A DNA stretch of 64,000 nucleotides from Actinobacteria bacterium OV320. GTDB taxonomy: Bacteria > Actinomycetota > Actinomycetes > Streptomycetales > Streptomycetaceae. The notes beneath the pieces were generated by a model, which saw only the letters and a program-made list of their open reading frames with translations, searched no databases and was not told the origin of the DNA. The translations under genes and the position numbers were made by a program. Positions 24,714-32,170 of this stretch are shown piece by piece; the first letter of the stretch is position 1; every line of letters starts with the position of its first letter. The stretch is from the NCBI GenBank assembly GCA_001298545.1, contig LJCX01000027.1, positions 62,001 to 126,000 on the forward strand, in the 5' to 3' direction.

Positions 24714-25091
24714 CTATATCTGCCAGGACCGCAGCCGGTCCGCCGCGCCGTAGACGTCCGTCTTGCCGTCCAGCAGATCGCGGGCGAGGTCGACGAGCGC
24801 GCCGTACGGCGGATCGATACCGACCCCACTGGTGAACATGTACGCCACCGCCGTCGCGCAGGCGAAGCGGGCGTTGGCCGAGGGCAGGGGCTTGAGCACG
24901 GTGAGGGTGTGCAGCAGCGCGGCGGCCCGCCAGGCCGGGTCGGAGTCCACGCCGAGCTTGGGCGGGTCGACCCGGTGCCGGGCGACGGCGGCGACCAGCG
25001 CCGAGAAGTCGTTGACGGTGGGCTGCTCCGGCAGAACCTCTTCGTGGCGCTGGAGCAGCCAGGGCACGTCGATGTGGATGACGGAGGTCAT
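24714..25091 (-). CDS. Doc/Fic-like toxin with degenerate active-site motif
   Basis: The product is 125 aa. The protein is helical and fits the short Doc family found next to small RHH antitoxins: IHIDVPWLLQRHEEVL at the start, then VARHRVDPPKLGVDSDPAWRAAALLHTL. Where Doc has HPFxDGNKR it shows KPLPSANAR, so the catalytic His and Asp are replaced while Asn and Arg remain. Doc toxins phosphorylate EF-Tu; this version may be inactive, altered or purely structural. The start is three bases after the antitoxin stop, so they form one operon. Confidence 0.75.
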   Translation of the reverse strand: MTSVIHIDVPWLLQRHEEVLPEQPTVNDFSALVAAVARHRVDPPKLGVDSDPAWRAAALLHTLTVLKPLPSANARFACATAVAYMFTSGVGIDPPYGALVDLARDLLDGKTDVYGAADRLRSWQI

Positions 25092-25094
25092 CGG

Positions 25095-25340
25095 TCAGGC
25101 GACCCGCCCCTCGCCCCGCACGGAGCGTTCGTCCTCGGGGAAGGCGGCGGCGAACTCGTCCGCGTGCGAGGCGAAGAACCTGCGGAAGGCCTCCGCGCCC
25201 TCCTGGAGCGCCCGGTGCCGCGCGATGTCGGCGGCGGCCGCCTCCCGCACGAGTGCCTTCATCGACGTACCGCGTTCCTTCGCGATCTGCCGCAGGTCCT
25301 CCAGCTCGCGATCGCTGAATTCCACATTGAGGGCTGGCAT
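25095..25340 (-). CDS. ribbon-helix-helix antitoxin
   Basis: The product is 81 aa from ATG; a GTG nine bases earlier is an alternative. The N-terminal ribbon-helix-helix (ALNVEFSDRELEDLRQIAKERGTSMKALVREA, split by the turn at ERGTS) should bind the promoter. The C-terminal helical tail, rich in Glu, Phe and Ala, should wrap the toxin. It is the first gene of the pair, as usual. The upstream palindromes at 25351-25375 probably mediate autoregulation. The cognate partner is the Doc-like gene immediately downstream. Confidence 0.8.
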   Translation of the reverse strand: MPALNVEFSDRELEDLRQIAKERGTSMKALVREAAAADIARHRALQEGAEAFRRFFASHADEFAAAFPEDERSVRGEGRVA

Positions 25341-25350
25341 GCCCTTCACG

Positions 25351-25390
25351 GTACCGCGCGGGTACTTACTCGTAAATATCCCCAGGTCAA
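25351..25390 (-). promoter_or_regulatory. promoter and operator of the toxin-antitoxin pair
   Basis: On the minus strand TTGACC (25385-25390), a 16-base spacer and TAAGTA (25363-25368) fit a promoter. It overlaps two small inverted repeats, GTACC...GGTAC (25351-25365) and TTACTCGTAA (25366-25375), likely RHH sites. The transcript would have a very short leader. Confidence 0.45.
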
Positions 25391-25452
25391 ACTGATGACC
25401 GCGCGGTACCGGAAGGTGTTCGACCCTGCACACCGCCGATCAGGCAGAGCCT

Positions 25453-25524
25453 CTTGCCGATCCATTTGCCGATCCGGTTGCCGATCCGGTTGCCGATCCG
25501 GTTGCCGATCCGGTTGCCGATCCC
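25453..25524. repeat. six 12-bp tandem repeats
   Basis: TGCCGATCC recurs six times with a 12-base period (first copy 25455, last 25515). The central units are GGTTGCCGATCC and the outermost carry changes. The array lies just beyond the end of the GH9 gene. Confidence 0.9.
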
Positions 25525-25527
25525 GTC

Positions 25528-27768
25528 CTATCCCTGGTCCGCCACGAAGGAGGCCAGCCGGGCCAGCGCCGCGTTCCAGTTGATCGCGGTCTCGTTCGTG
25601 GACCAGGACTGGATGTCGTCGATGTAGCAGAACTGGCCCACGCAGCCCTGGAGCTTGCTCTGCGCGTAGGGGTCCTGAATGCTCGAGTTCGCGCCGCCCG
25701 CCAGGGTCCCCCGCGGCGGGTCCGGCAGGTTCGGGTCCAGCTGGCGCGCGTACCAGCGGCTGTGCTGGCGGTGGGAGTTCACCTCGCCGTAGCCGGTGAC
25801 GTACGACAGGTTGAGCGCGTTGCGCCCGAGCACGTAGTCCATGCTCTGGACGGCCCCCGCCCGGTACTTCGAGGCGCCGGTGAGGTCGTAGGCCGTGGCG
25901 ATGACCACGGCGTTGTTGAGGACCTGGTGGCTGGAACCCCAGTCGTAGCGGTTGCCGTCGGGGGCGTAGGGCATGCCGTACGGCTGTCCGGCCAGCGTGG
26001 CGAGATACGTGTCGGCACCCCGCACGACCGATGCGCGGACCTTGTCGCGGCCGGGCAGCCGGTTCGGGACGGTCGCCAGGTCGAGGCGGCCGGCGGCGGC
26101 CGTGCGGGACCAGTCGAAGCCGGTGGGGACGAAGACGTCGGCCGTGTGCACCGGGGAGTTCACCACCTTGTCGGCGAACTGCTTCTCCCCCGTGCTGAGG
26201 TACAGCTCGGCGGCCGCCCAGTAGAACTCGTCGGTCGCGTCGTCGTCGTTGTAGGCGCCGCCGCCGATGCCGTCGTTCGGGTCGGCGTACACGTCCGGAT
26301 GCGCGAGGGCCGCCGCGAAGGCCTTGCGCGCGGCCGTCAGCGCCTTCGCCGCGAAGGCCTTGTCGTAGGGCCGGTACAGGCGGGCCGCCTGGGCGGCCGT
26401 GGCGGCCAGGTTGAGGGTCGCGGTGGTGGTCGGCGGGTGCAGTTCGCGCTTCTGCGGATCGTCGCCCGGCAGCAGCGGCAGGCCGGTCCACTGCTCGTCG
26501 TGGATCTTGTGGTGGGCCATGCCGGCGAGCGGCTGCCCGTCCGGCACCTGCATCTTCAGCAGGAAGTCGAGCTCCCAGCGGGCCTCGTCGAGGATGTCCG
26601 GCACGTTGTTTCCGCTCTCCGGGAGGGCGAGCGTCCCGTCGCCGAGAGCGGCCGGGTCGCCGGTGCGGGCGAGCCGGGAACGCTCGTAGGTGCTCAGCAG
26701 CTCCCAGGTGGCGATGCCGCCGTTGACGACGTACTTGCCGTGGTCGCCCGCGTCGTACCAGCCACCGGTGACGTCGAGGGTGTAGTCGCACACGCCCGGC
26801 TGGCACGGGACCGCGGAGTCGCCCTGGTTGGGGGCCGCGTTCACATGACCTGCCGCCCTGCCGTACCCGGGCCGCAGGTCGTCCCGTATCGCGATGCCGC
26901 TGCGCTGCGTGTAGTAGTACTTCACCGCGTCCAGCCGCAGCCGGTCGTAGTCGGCCGTGCCGATGTCGAAGGGGCGACTGGTCTCGCCGTCGGCGACCAG
27001 CGTGAAGCCCGTCCCGCGCGTGCGGTAGCCACCGAAGTCGATGGAGTGGACGTTCTGTCCGGAGGAGACGTCGAGTCCGCGCGGCACGCTCCAGCCGTGC
27101 GCGACCGTCGCCCCGGAGCCGTTCTTGAGCTGCCAGGGCAGCTTCGCGACGGCGTCGGTGACCAGGGTGGCGTTCTTCGGTCCGGCCGGCAGATAGCCGA
27201 CCTGGTTGACGCGCACGCGTGGCCCGGTGTCGGGCTGATACACCTCCGGCGGCACCCCGCCCAGCAGCGACACGTCGTCCAGGCAGAACCGCCAGGGATC
27301 GGCGCTCCCGCCGACCTGGAAGGCGACCTGCCCCTGGGTGCTGTCGACCGGCGAGGTGAACGTGTACGTGTAGGCGTCTCCCGACTCGTTCAGCACCGGG
27401 GTCGCCTCGTACCAGGTGTCGTACGGGGAGGCACCGAGGCCCACGATCGCCCGCACCACATGCCCCTCGGGCACCCCGGAGGCGCTGAAGGAGAAGCGGT
27501 ACGACGACCCCTTCACCAGGGTGATCGCGTCCTGGCCGATGGCGGAGTCCCAGCGGTTGACGGTGCCGCCCGGCACGTCCGCGCACAGCCGGCCGTCGGT
27601 GAGAGCGGCGGTGACGTTGCTGGTCCACCACGGGTCGGCGGAGGTGCCGAAGCCGCCGTTCCTGACCTGTTCGACCTCCTCGGCGCCGGCCTGCTGCGCG
27701 GGCAGCGCGGTGAGCGCCGTGCCCAGCAGGGCCGCGAGGGACAGCAGGGTGGTGCTGCGTCGTTTCAC
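25528..27768 (-). CDS. secreted GH9 endoglucanase with CBM
   Basis: The product is 746 aa from a GTG with GAGGAG upstream. A signal peptide (about 1-29) is followed by a CBM4/9-like beta-sandwich (about 33-165). Then come an Ig-like N-terminal GH9 domain starting near RVRVNQVGYLP, and the GH9 catalytic barrel. Signature residues are GGWYDAGDHGKYV (catalytic Asp pair) and STNETAINWNAAL at the C-terminus (catalytic Glu). It cleaves internal beta-1,4 bonds of cellulose by inversion outside the cell. A CebR-type operator 58 bases upstream indicates induction by cellobiose or cello-oligosaccharides. Confidence 0.93.
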   Translation of the reverse strand: MKRRSTTLLSLAALLGTALTALPAQQAGAEEVEQVRNGGFGTSADPWWTSNVTAALTDGRLCADVPGGTVNRWDSAIGQDAITLVKGSSYRFSFSASGVPEGHVVRAIVGLGASPYDTWYEATPVLNESGDAYTYTFTSPVDSTQGQVAFQVGGSADPWRFCLDDVSLLGGVPPEVYQPDTGPRVRVNQVGYLPAGPKNATLVTDAVAKLPWQLKNGSGATVAHGWSVPRGLDVSSGQNVHSIDFGGYRTRGTGFTLVADGETSRPFDIGTADYDRLRLDAVKYYYTQRSGIAIRDDLRPGYGRAAGHVNAAPNQGDSAVPCQPGVCDYTLDVTGGWYDAGDHGKYVVNGGIATWELLSTYERSRLARTGDPAALGDGTLALPESGNNVPDILDEARWELDFLLKMQVPDGQPLAGMAHHKIHDEQWTGLPLLPGDDPQKRELHPPTTTATLNLAATAAQAARLYRPYDKAFAAKALTAARKAFAAALAHPDVYADPNDGIGGGAYNDDDATDEFYWAAAELYLSTGEKQFADKVVNSPVHTADVFVPTGFDWSRTAAAGRLDLATVPNRLPGRDKVRASVVRGADTYLATLAGQPYGMPYAPDGNRYDWGSSHQVLNNAVVIATAYDLTGASKYRAGAVQSMDYVLGRNALNLSYVTGYGEVNSHRQHSRWYARQLDPNLPDPPRGTLAGGANSSIQDPYAQSKLQGCVGQFCYIDDIQSWSTNETAINWNAALARLASFVADQG

Positions 27769-27825
27769 GTCCGGGCTCCTCGATGAGGTGCGGGACGCTC
27801 CGTACGGGATGCGGGTGCCATCTCG

Positions 27826-27839
27826 TGGGAGCGCTCCCA
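27826..27839. promoter_or_regulatory. CebR-type operator
   Basis: TGGGAGCGCTCCCA is a perfect 14-bp palindrome and matches the known CebR box of Streptomyces cellulose-utilisation genes. It sits upstream of the GH9 gene. Confidence 0.85.
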
Positions 27840-27984
27840 GAACGGGGTCGCAGGACATGGTTGTTGGAGTCATGACACTCCGTCAACGGTCCGGACGAGA
27901 TGGCTTCGAGGTCGTTGTCAGTGGCGCGTCCTAATGTGGACCGTCCGAGCACCGACCACCCATGACAAGGAACCGGAGTTCTCC

Positions 27985-28551
27985 ATGACCACCCTGCCCG
28001 GCCGGCCGAACACCGCCCTGCTCGTGATCGATGTCCAGAAGGGCGTGGTGGCGGGCGCCCCCCGGCGCGACGAGGTGATCGCGAACATCCACACCCTGAT
28101 CGACGCGGCCCGCGCGCAGGACGTGCCGGTCGTCTGGGTGCAGCACTCCGACGACGACCTCGAACGGGGCAGCGAGAACTGGGAGTACGTCGAGGAACTG
28201 GTCCGCCTCGACGCCGAGCCGCTCGTCCACAAGATTTACCAGGACTCCTTCGAGGACACCGAGCTGGAGTCGGTGCTCGCGGAGCGCGGGGTGGGCCGGG
28301 TCGTCGTCACCGGGGCGCAGACCGACGCGTGCATCCGCTCGACGCTGCACGGCGCCTTCGTGCGGGGATACGACGTGACGCTGGTCGGCGACGCCCACAC
28401 GACGGAGGACCTGAGCAAGTACGGCGCTCCGGCGCCGGAGCAGGTGATGGCCCACACCAACCTGTACTGGTCGTGGCAGAGCGCACCCGGGCGTGCCGCG
28501 GGCACGGTGGACACCGCGAAGGTGACCTTCGAGACGACCGACGCGCGCTGA
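27985..28551 (+). CDS. isochorismatase-family cysteine hydrolase
   Basis: The product is 188 aa from an ATG with CCGGAG six bases upstream. The family fold is evident: LLVIDVQKG with the catalytic Asp, VVWVQHSDDDL, and the nucleophile Cys in VVTGAQTDACIRSTLHGAF. The Lys of the triad is likely in LVHKIYQDSF. Such proteins hydrolyse amide or ester-type small molecules, for example nicotinamide or N-carbamoyl compounds; the substrate is unknown. It is divergent from the GH9 gene and followed by a hairpin. Confidence 0.88.
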   Translation: MTTLPGRPNTALLVIDVQKGVVAGAPRRDEVIANIHTLIDAARAQDVPVVWVQHSDDDLERGSENWEYVEELVRLDAEPLVHKIYQDSFEDTELESVLAERGVGRVVVTGAQTDACIRSTLHGAFVRGYDVTLVGDAHTTEDLSKYGAPAPEQVMAHTNLYWSWQSAPGRAAGTVDTAKVTFETTDAR

Positions 28552-28664
28552 GACGTCTTGGGCGCGGGCTGACCGGGCGGCGGCGAAGGGCCGCCCGGAA
28601 CAGGCCCGCCCGGGGTTTCGGAAGCCCCAGGGCGGTCCGGCCGGGCGGTGCGAACCGACCGGCC

Positions 28665-28690
28665 GGAGCGGCCTGCCGGCCGGCCGCTCC
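28665..28690. terminator. hairpin between convergent genes
   Basis: A 9-bp stem GGAGCGGCC/GGCCGCTCC with an 8-base GC-rich loop lies between the cysteine hydrolase and the beta-galactosidase ends. Confidence 0.6.
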
Positions 28691-28783
28691 GCCTCGGCAG
28701 CCGGGGAGAGCCACCGATGAGCGGGCCGGCCGGTCAGCAGGCCGGCGATTCGCTGGTTCAGCCGGTCACGCCTGTCACGCCTG

Positions 28784-29668
28784 TCACGCTTCCAGCTTGG
28801 TGATGCGTACCGCTCCTTGGGGTGTGCCCGGTGCGCTGCTGGTCAGGGTCAGCCGCAGCCTGGAGCCGCGGACCGGGTCGAAGGTGAGAGCCGTCGGCGT
28901 GTCCGAGGCGGTGGCCCAGTCGACGGTCGCCCCGGTGACCGGCGCATAGCGCTCGCCGTCCCAGACCTCCGCCTCGACCGTCGCGGGCAGGCTGTGCGTG
29001 GCGTCGACGGTGAAGGACACCTCCACCCGGTCGAAGTCCCGGGTGCGCCCGTAGTCCACCGAGACCCAGTCCCGCGGCCTGGCCCCGTTGAAGGCGGGCA
29101 GCAGGGCGGTGGCCGACTTGGCGAAGGCGTTGGACCAGCCGGTGGCGGGGTCGCCGTCCAGCAGGGCGGCGGGCAGTGTGTCCGGGCGGCCGGAGTAACT
29201 GGCGTCCGCGTAGGGGTGGTTCACCGGCGCCGGCAATTCGGGAGTGAAGGCGGCGGGCGGTGTGGTCGCCTTGGAGCGGGCGGGCGTGGTGCGCACGGTG
29301 GCGGTGCCCTTGCGCAGCCCTTCCACGCGGGCGGTCACCCTCAGGGCGCCGGCCCCGGTGCCGGAGCGCACGATGGCGAGGGCCTTGCCGTGGAAGGCGG
29401 TGCGTGTGGCGGCCTGATAGCGCTCGGCGCTCTCCTGCCGCCCGTTGTCGAGACCGGCGAGAGAGCCGCCGCTGACCCCGAAGGAGATGAGGTGCTCCGC
29501 GTCGGGCACCACGGTCCCGTGCGCGTCGACCACGTCGGCGGTGACGAAGACCAGTGACCGCCCGTCCGCGGGAAGGGACGTGCGGTCCGGGGTGAGGCGT
29601 ACGGCATGCGGGGCGCCGGCCGTGCGCAGCACGTCGGTGGCGACCGTCCTGCCGCCGCGGCGGGCCAC
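28784..29668 (-). CDS. beta-galactosidase C-terminal fragment
   Basis: This open frame of 294 aa lies after the TAG in the same frame, with a possible internal GTG start (reading VARRGGRTVATDV). It contains an Ig-like segment (PHAVRLTPDRTSLPADG onward) and an F5/8-type C domain (DGDPATGWSNAF, VSVDYGRTRDFDRVEVSF). It has no signal peptide, so if made separately it would stay inside and be useless; it is more likely a remnant of the full gene. Confidence 0.6.
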   Translation of the reverse strand: MARRGGRTVATDVLRTAGAPHAVRLTPDRTSLPADGRSLVFVTADVVDAHGTVVPDAEHLISFGVSGGSLAGLDNGRQESAERYQAATRTAFHGKALAIVRSGTGAGALRVTARVEGLRKGTATVRTTPARSKATTPPAAFTPELPAPVNHPYADASYSGRPDTLPAALLDGDPATGWSNAFAKSATALLPAFNGARPRDWVSVDYGRTRDFDRVEVSFTVDATHSLPATVEAEVWDGERYAPVTGATVDWATASDTPTALTFDPVRGSRLRLTLTSSAPGTPQGAVRITKLEA

Positions 29669-29689
29669 CGCCTTCAGCTCGCCCGGCGG

Positions 29690-31870
29690 CTAGGGCACCC
29701 GCCAGGTCAGATGCAGCTTGCCCGCGCTGCCGTTCGGGCTGGTGTAACTGCCGGGATACGGGCCGGTGGTGAAGGTCCTGTCGTCGCCGGTGGCCTCGGT
29801 GGTCTCCAGGTAGGAACGGCCGTCGACGGTCTTCTTGGTGTCGAACTTCCTTACGCCCAGGGACTTTCCGTTGAGGTACAGCTCCACGGTGTCGACGTTG
29901 GAATAGGCCCACACCTCGACCGTGTCGCCCGCCTCGTGGTTCCAGGTCGTCGGCAGCAGATGGACCATCGGCTCGTCGACCCACTGGCTTCGGAAGAGGT
30001 GGTACATGTCCTTCGGGAACCCGGCCGTGTCGACCGCGCCGAAGAAGGACGCCTTCACCGGGAAGACGTTGTACGGGGTGGGTTCACCGATGTAGTCGAT
30101 GCCGGACCACAGGAACTGACCCGTGAACCACTTCCGGTCGCGGTCCTTCTTGTGCCCGTACTCGCCGCTCATCGTCCAGGAGGCGAGGTTGTTGTCGTAG
30201 GAGGAGGTCGCCCGCCTGCCGGGGGTGTGGTTCTCACCGGTGTTGAGGTGCTCGGGTTCCTGGTAGGTGCCGCGGGTCGAGGTCTCCGAGGACGACTCGG
30301 ACTCGAAGAGGAACAGGTGCGGGTAGGTCGTGTGCAGGACGTCCACCGACTTGGCGGTGTTGTAGTTCAGGCCGAGGCCGTCCAGCTTGGCGAGCATCAG
30401 GTCGGCGGCGGAGCCCTTGGCGGGCGGGGTGCGGTACTTGTCCGAGCCGATGATGAGCGGGCGGGTGTCGTCCGCGGCCCTGATCGCGGTGATGATCCGG
30501 TCCGCCATGGCGAGACCGGCGGTGGAGGTGGAGTCGGTGATCTCGTTGCCGATGGACCACAGCAGGACGGCGGGCGAATTGCGGGCCGCGAGCACCATCT
30601 CGGTGGCGTCCCGCTCGCACCATTCGTCGAAGAACCGCCCGTAGTCGTACCGGGTCTTGCCGGTCTTCCAGCAGTCGAAGGCCTCCACCAGCATCACGAT
30701 GCCCAGCTCCTCGCAGATCCGGATCATCTCCGGGGACGGCGGGTTGTGGGAGGTGCGGAAGGCGTTGACGCCCATGGACTTCATGATCGTCATCTGTCTG
30801 CGGACGGCGTCGACGCTGATCGCGGCGCCGAGCGCGCCGAGGTCGTGGTGCAGGTCGACGCCCTTGATCTTGGCGTGGCTGCCGTTGAGGTGGAAGCCCT
30901 CGTCCGGGTCGAAGCGGAAGGTGCGGATGCCGAACGAGGTGCTGTAGGTGTCGGTGACCCGGCCGGCGACCCGCAGCTCGGTCTCCAGGGTGTAGCGGCG
31001 CGGGGTCGCGAAGTCCCATCGCTGCGGGTCGGTCACGGTGAGTTCCTGGGTCTGCGTGGCCAGGTCGGCGACGGCGACCGTGGAGGAGGTGCGGGCGACG
31101 GTGCGGCCGTTCGGGGCGAGGACGCGCGAGACGACCTCGACGTCCGCGCTCGCGCCGGACGCGTTCGCCACGGTGGTCGCGACCCGGACGACGGCCCGTT
31201 CGTCGCTGACCTCGGGCGTGGTGACGTAGGTGCCCCAGCGGTCCACGTGCACCGGTTCGGTGACGACCAGGCGGGCCTCGCGGTAGATGCCGCTGCCGGA
31301 GTACCAGCGGCTGCTCGGGAGCCGGTTCTGCACCTTGACCGCGATCACGTTCTCGGTCCTGCCGTCGGTGTGCAGCAGGTCGGTGAGGTCGAAGGCGAAA
31401 CCGGTGTAGCCGTAGGGGTGGTGGCCGACCTCCGTGCCGTTGCAGTAGACGTACGAGTCCATGTAGACGCCGTCGAACTCGACCGAGATCCGCCGGCCCG
31501 CGTGGCCGGGCGGCAGAGTGAAGGCGAGGCGGTACCAGCCCAGGCCGCCGGGGAAGAAGCCGGTGCCGCTCGTCGTGCCGTTCTGCGTGGTGGGCGTCTG
31601 CTCGATGCTCCAGTCGTGCGGGACCGCCACCGCGCGCCAGGTCGAGTCGTCGTAGCCGGGGGCGGCGGCGTCCGCGTACTGCCCGGTCGGGTCGGTGATC
31701 CCGCCCGGGTCGGCCAGCGCGAAGCGCCAGCCGTCACGCAGCGCGACCGTGCGGCGGCCGGATGCGCGCACGGCGTCCGCGGCGGCCTGTGCCGACGGTG
31801 TGCCGAGGAGCGCTCCGGCGGCCGGTGCGGCAGCGGAGGCGAGAAGGACCGATCTGCGAGTGACCGTCAT
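29690..31870 (-). CDS. beta-galactosidase N-terminal product, 726 aa
   Basis: This is the part translated before the TAG. It includes the Tat-type signal peptide (about 1-29), the sugar-binding domain (about 40-240), the central Ig-like domain and the catalytic barrel with both glutamates. It should be secreted folded through the Tat pathway and cleave beta-galactosides, possibly galactans, outside the cell. The protein loses about 300 C-terminal residues including the discoidin-like domain that probably binds polysaccharide. Confidence 0.8.
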   Translation of the reverse strand: MTVTRRSVLLASAAAPAAGALLGTPSAQAAADAVRASGRRTVALRDGWRFALADPGGITDPTGQYADAAAPGYDDSTWRAVAVPHDWSIEQTPTTQNGTTSGTGFFPGGLGWYRLAFTLPPGHAGRRISVEFDGVYMDSYVYCNGTEVGHHPYGYTGFAFDLTDLLHTDGRTENVIAVKVQNRLPSSRWYSGSGIYREARLVVTEPVHVDRWGTYVTTPEVSDERAVVRVATTVANASGASADVEVVSRVLAPNGRTVARTSSTVAVADLATQTQELTVTDPQRWDFATPRRYTLETELRVAGRVTDTYSTSFGIRTFRFDPDEGFHLNGSHAKIKGVDLHHDLGALGAAISVDAVRRQMTIMKSMGVNAFRTSHNPPSPEMIRICEELGIVMLVEAFDCWKTGKTRYDYGRFFDEWCERDATEMVLAARNSPAVLLWSIGNEITDSTSTAGLAMADRIITAIRAADDTRPLIIGSDKYRTPPAKGSAADLMLAKLDGLGLNYNTAKSVDVLHTTYPHLFLFESESSSETSTRGTYQEPEHLNTGENHTPGRRATSSYDNNLASWTMSGEYGHKKDRDRKWFTGQFLWSGIDYIGEPTPYNVFPVKASFFGAVDTAGFPKDMYHLFRSQWVDEPMVHLLPTTWNHEAGDTVEVWAYSNVDTVELYLNGKSLGVRKFDTKKTVDGRSYLETTEATGDDRTFTTGPYPGSYTSPNGSAGKLHLTWRVP

Positions 31871-32170
31871 GGTCGGCTCTCCCTCATCAGGAACCAGAAG
31901 TACTCACAACTGATCGTGAACAAACAGAATCTGACGACGGGCCGCTCCTGCCCGTCAAGGGGCCGGACGCGCCCGCCCGCTCCGGCGGCGGACCGGGGCT
32001 CCCGCGCCCGCGGATCGCACGGGATCGGCCGGTTTTAGCCCTTGACCCCGACGGGAACTCGCTGTTCAGCCGAGCCCTGGGGGTTCCCGTCCGCCGGGGA
32101 GCGGGACACACTAGGCTGGAACGGAAGTGACGTGCCTGTTCACTGTGAGTGTCCGCGATGGAGTGCCGAG
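31871..32170. other. divergent promoter region
   Basis: About 300 bases separate the Tat-exported beta-galactosidase and the PAS/PP2C gene. The left 70 bases are AT-richer (31895-31935) and probably hold the beta-galactosidase promoter. I find no CebR-like palindrome here. Confidence 0.4.
32031..32057 (+). promoter_or_regulatory. possible SigB-type promoter
   Basis: GGTTT, 16 bases, then GGGAAC resembles the GNNTN-N14-16-GGGTAY pattern of stress sigma factors. It is 113 bases upstream of the PP2C gene start. One base differs from the usual -10, so this is weak. Confidence 0.3.

Larger units (their letters stand above)
28784..31870 (-). pseudogene. GH2 beta-galactosidase interrupted by in-frame TAG
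   Basis: Read through, the frame encodes about 1028 codons. A TAG (29690-29692) stands where the context WRVP-stop-PPGELKAVARRGG expects a sense codon, probably Tyr. The first part, 726 aa, starts with a twin-arginine signal (TRRSVLLASAAA). It holds the GH2 sugar-binding, Ig-like and TIM-barrel domains with acid/base Glu in SIGNEITD and the nucleophile Glu in FLFESESS, then part of a DUF4982-like domain. The second part (28784-29689) carries an Ig-like domain and an F5/8-type C domain. The catalytic core is thus intact and a truncated enzyme may still work. Alternatives are a sequencing error or readthrough. Confidence 0.8.

Noticed and set aside
28768..28793. Short GTCACGCCT repeats at the beta-galactosidase end
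   Set aside because: Only about three 9-base copies; too short to be treated as more than chance or a minor slippage tract.
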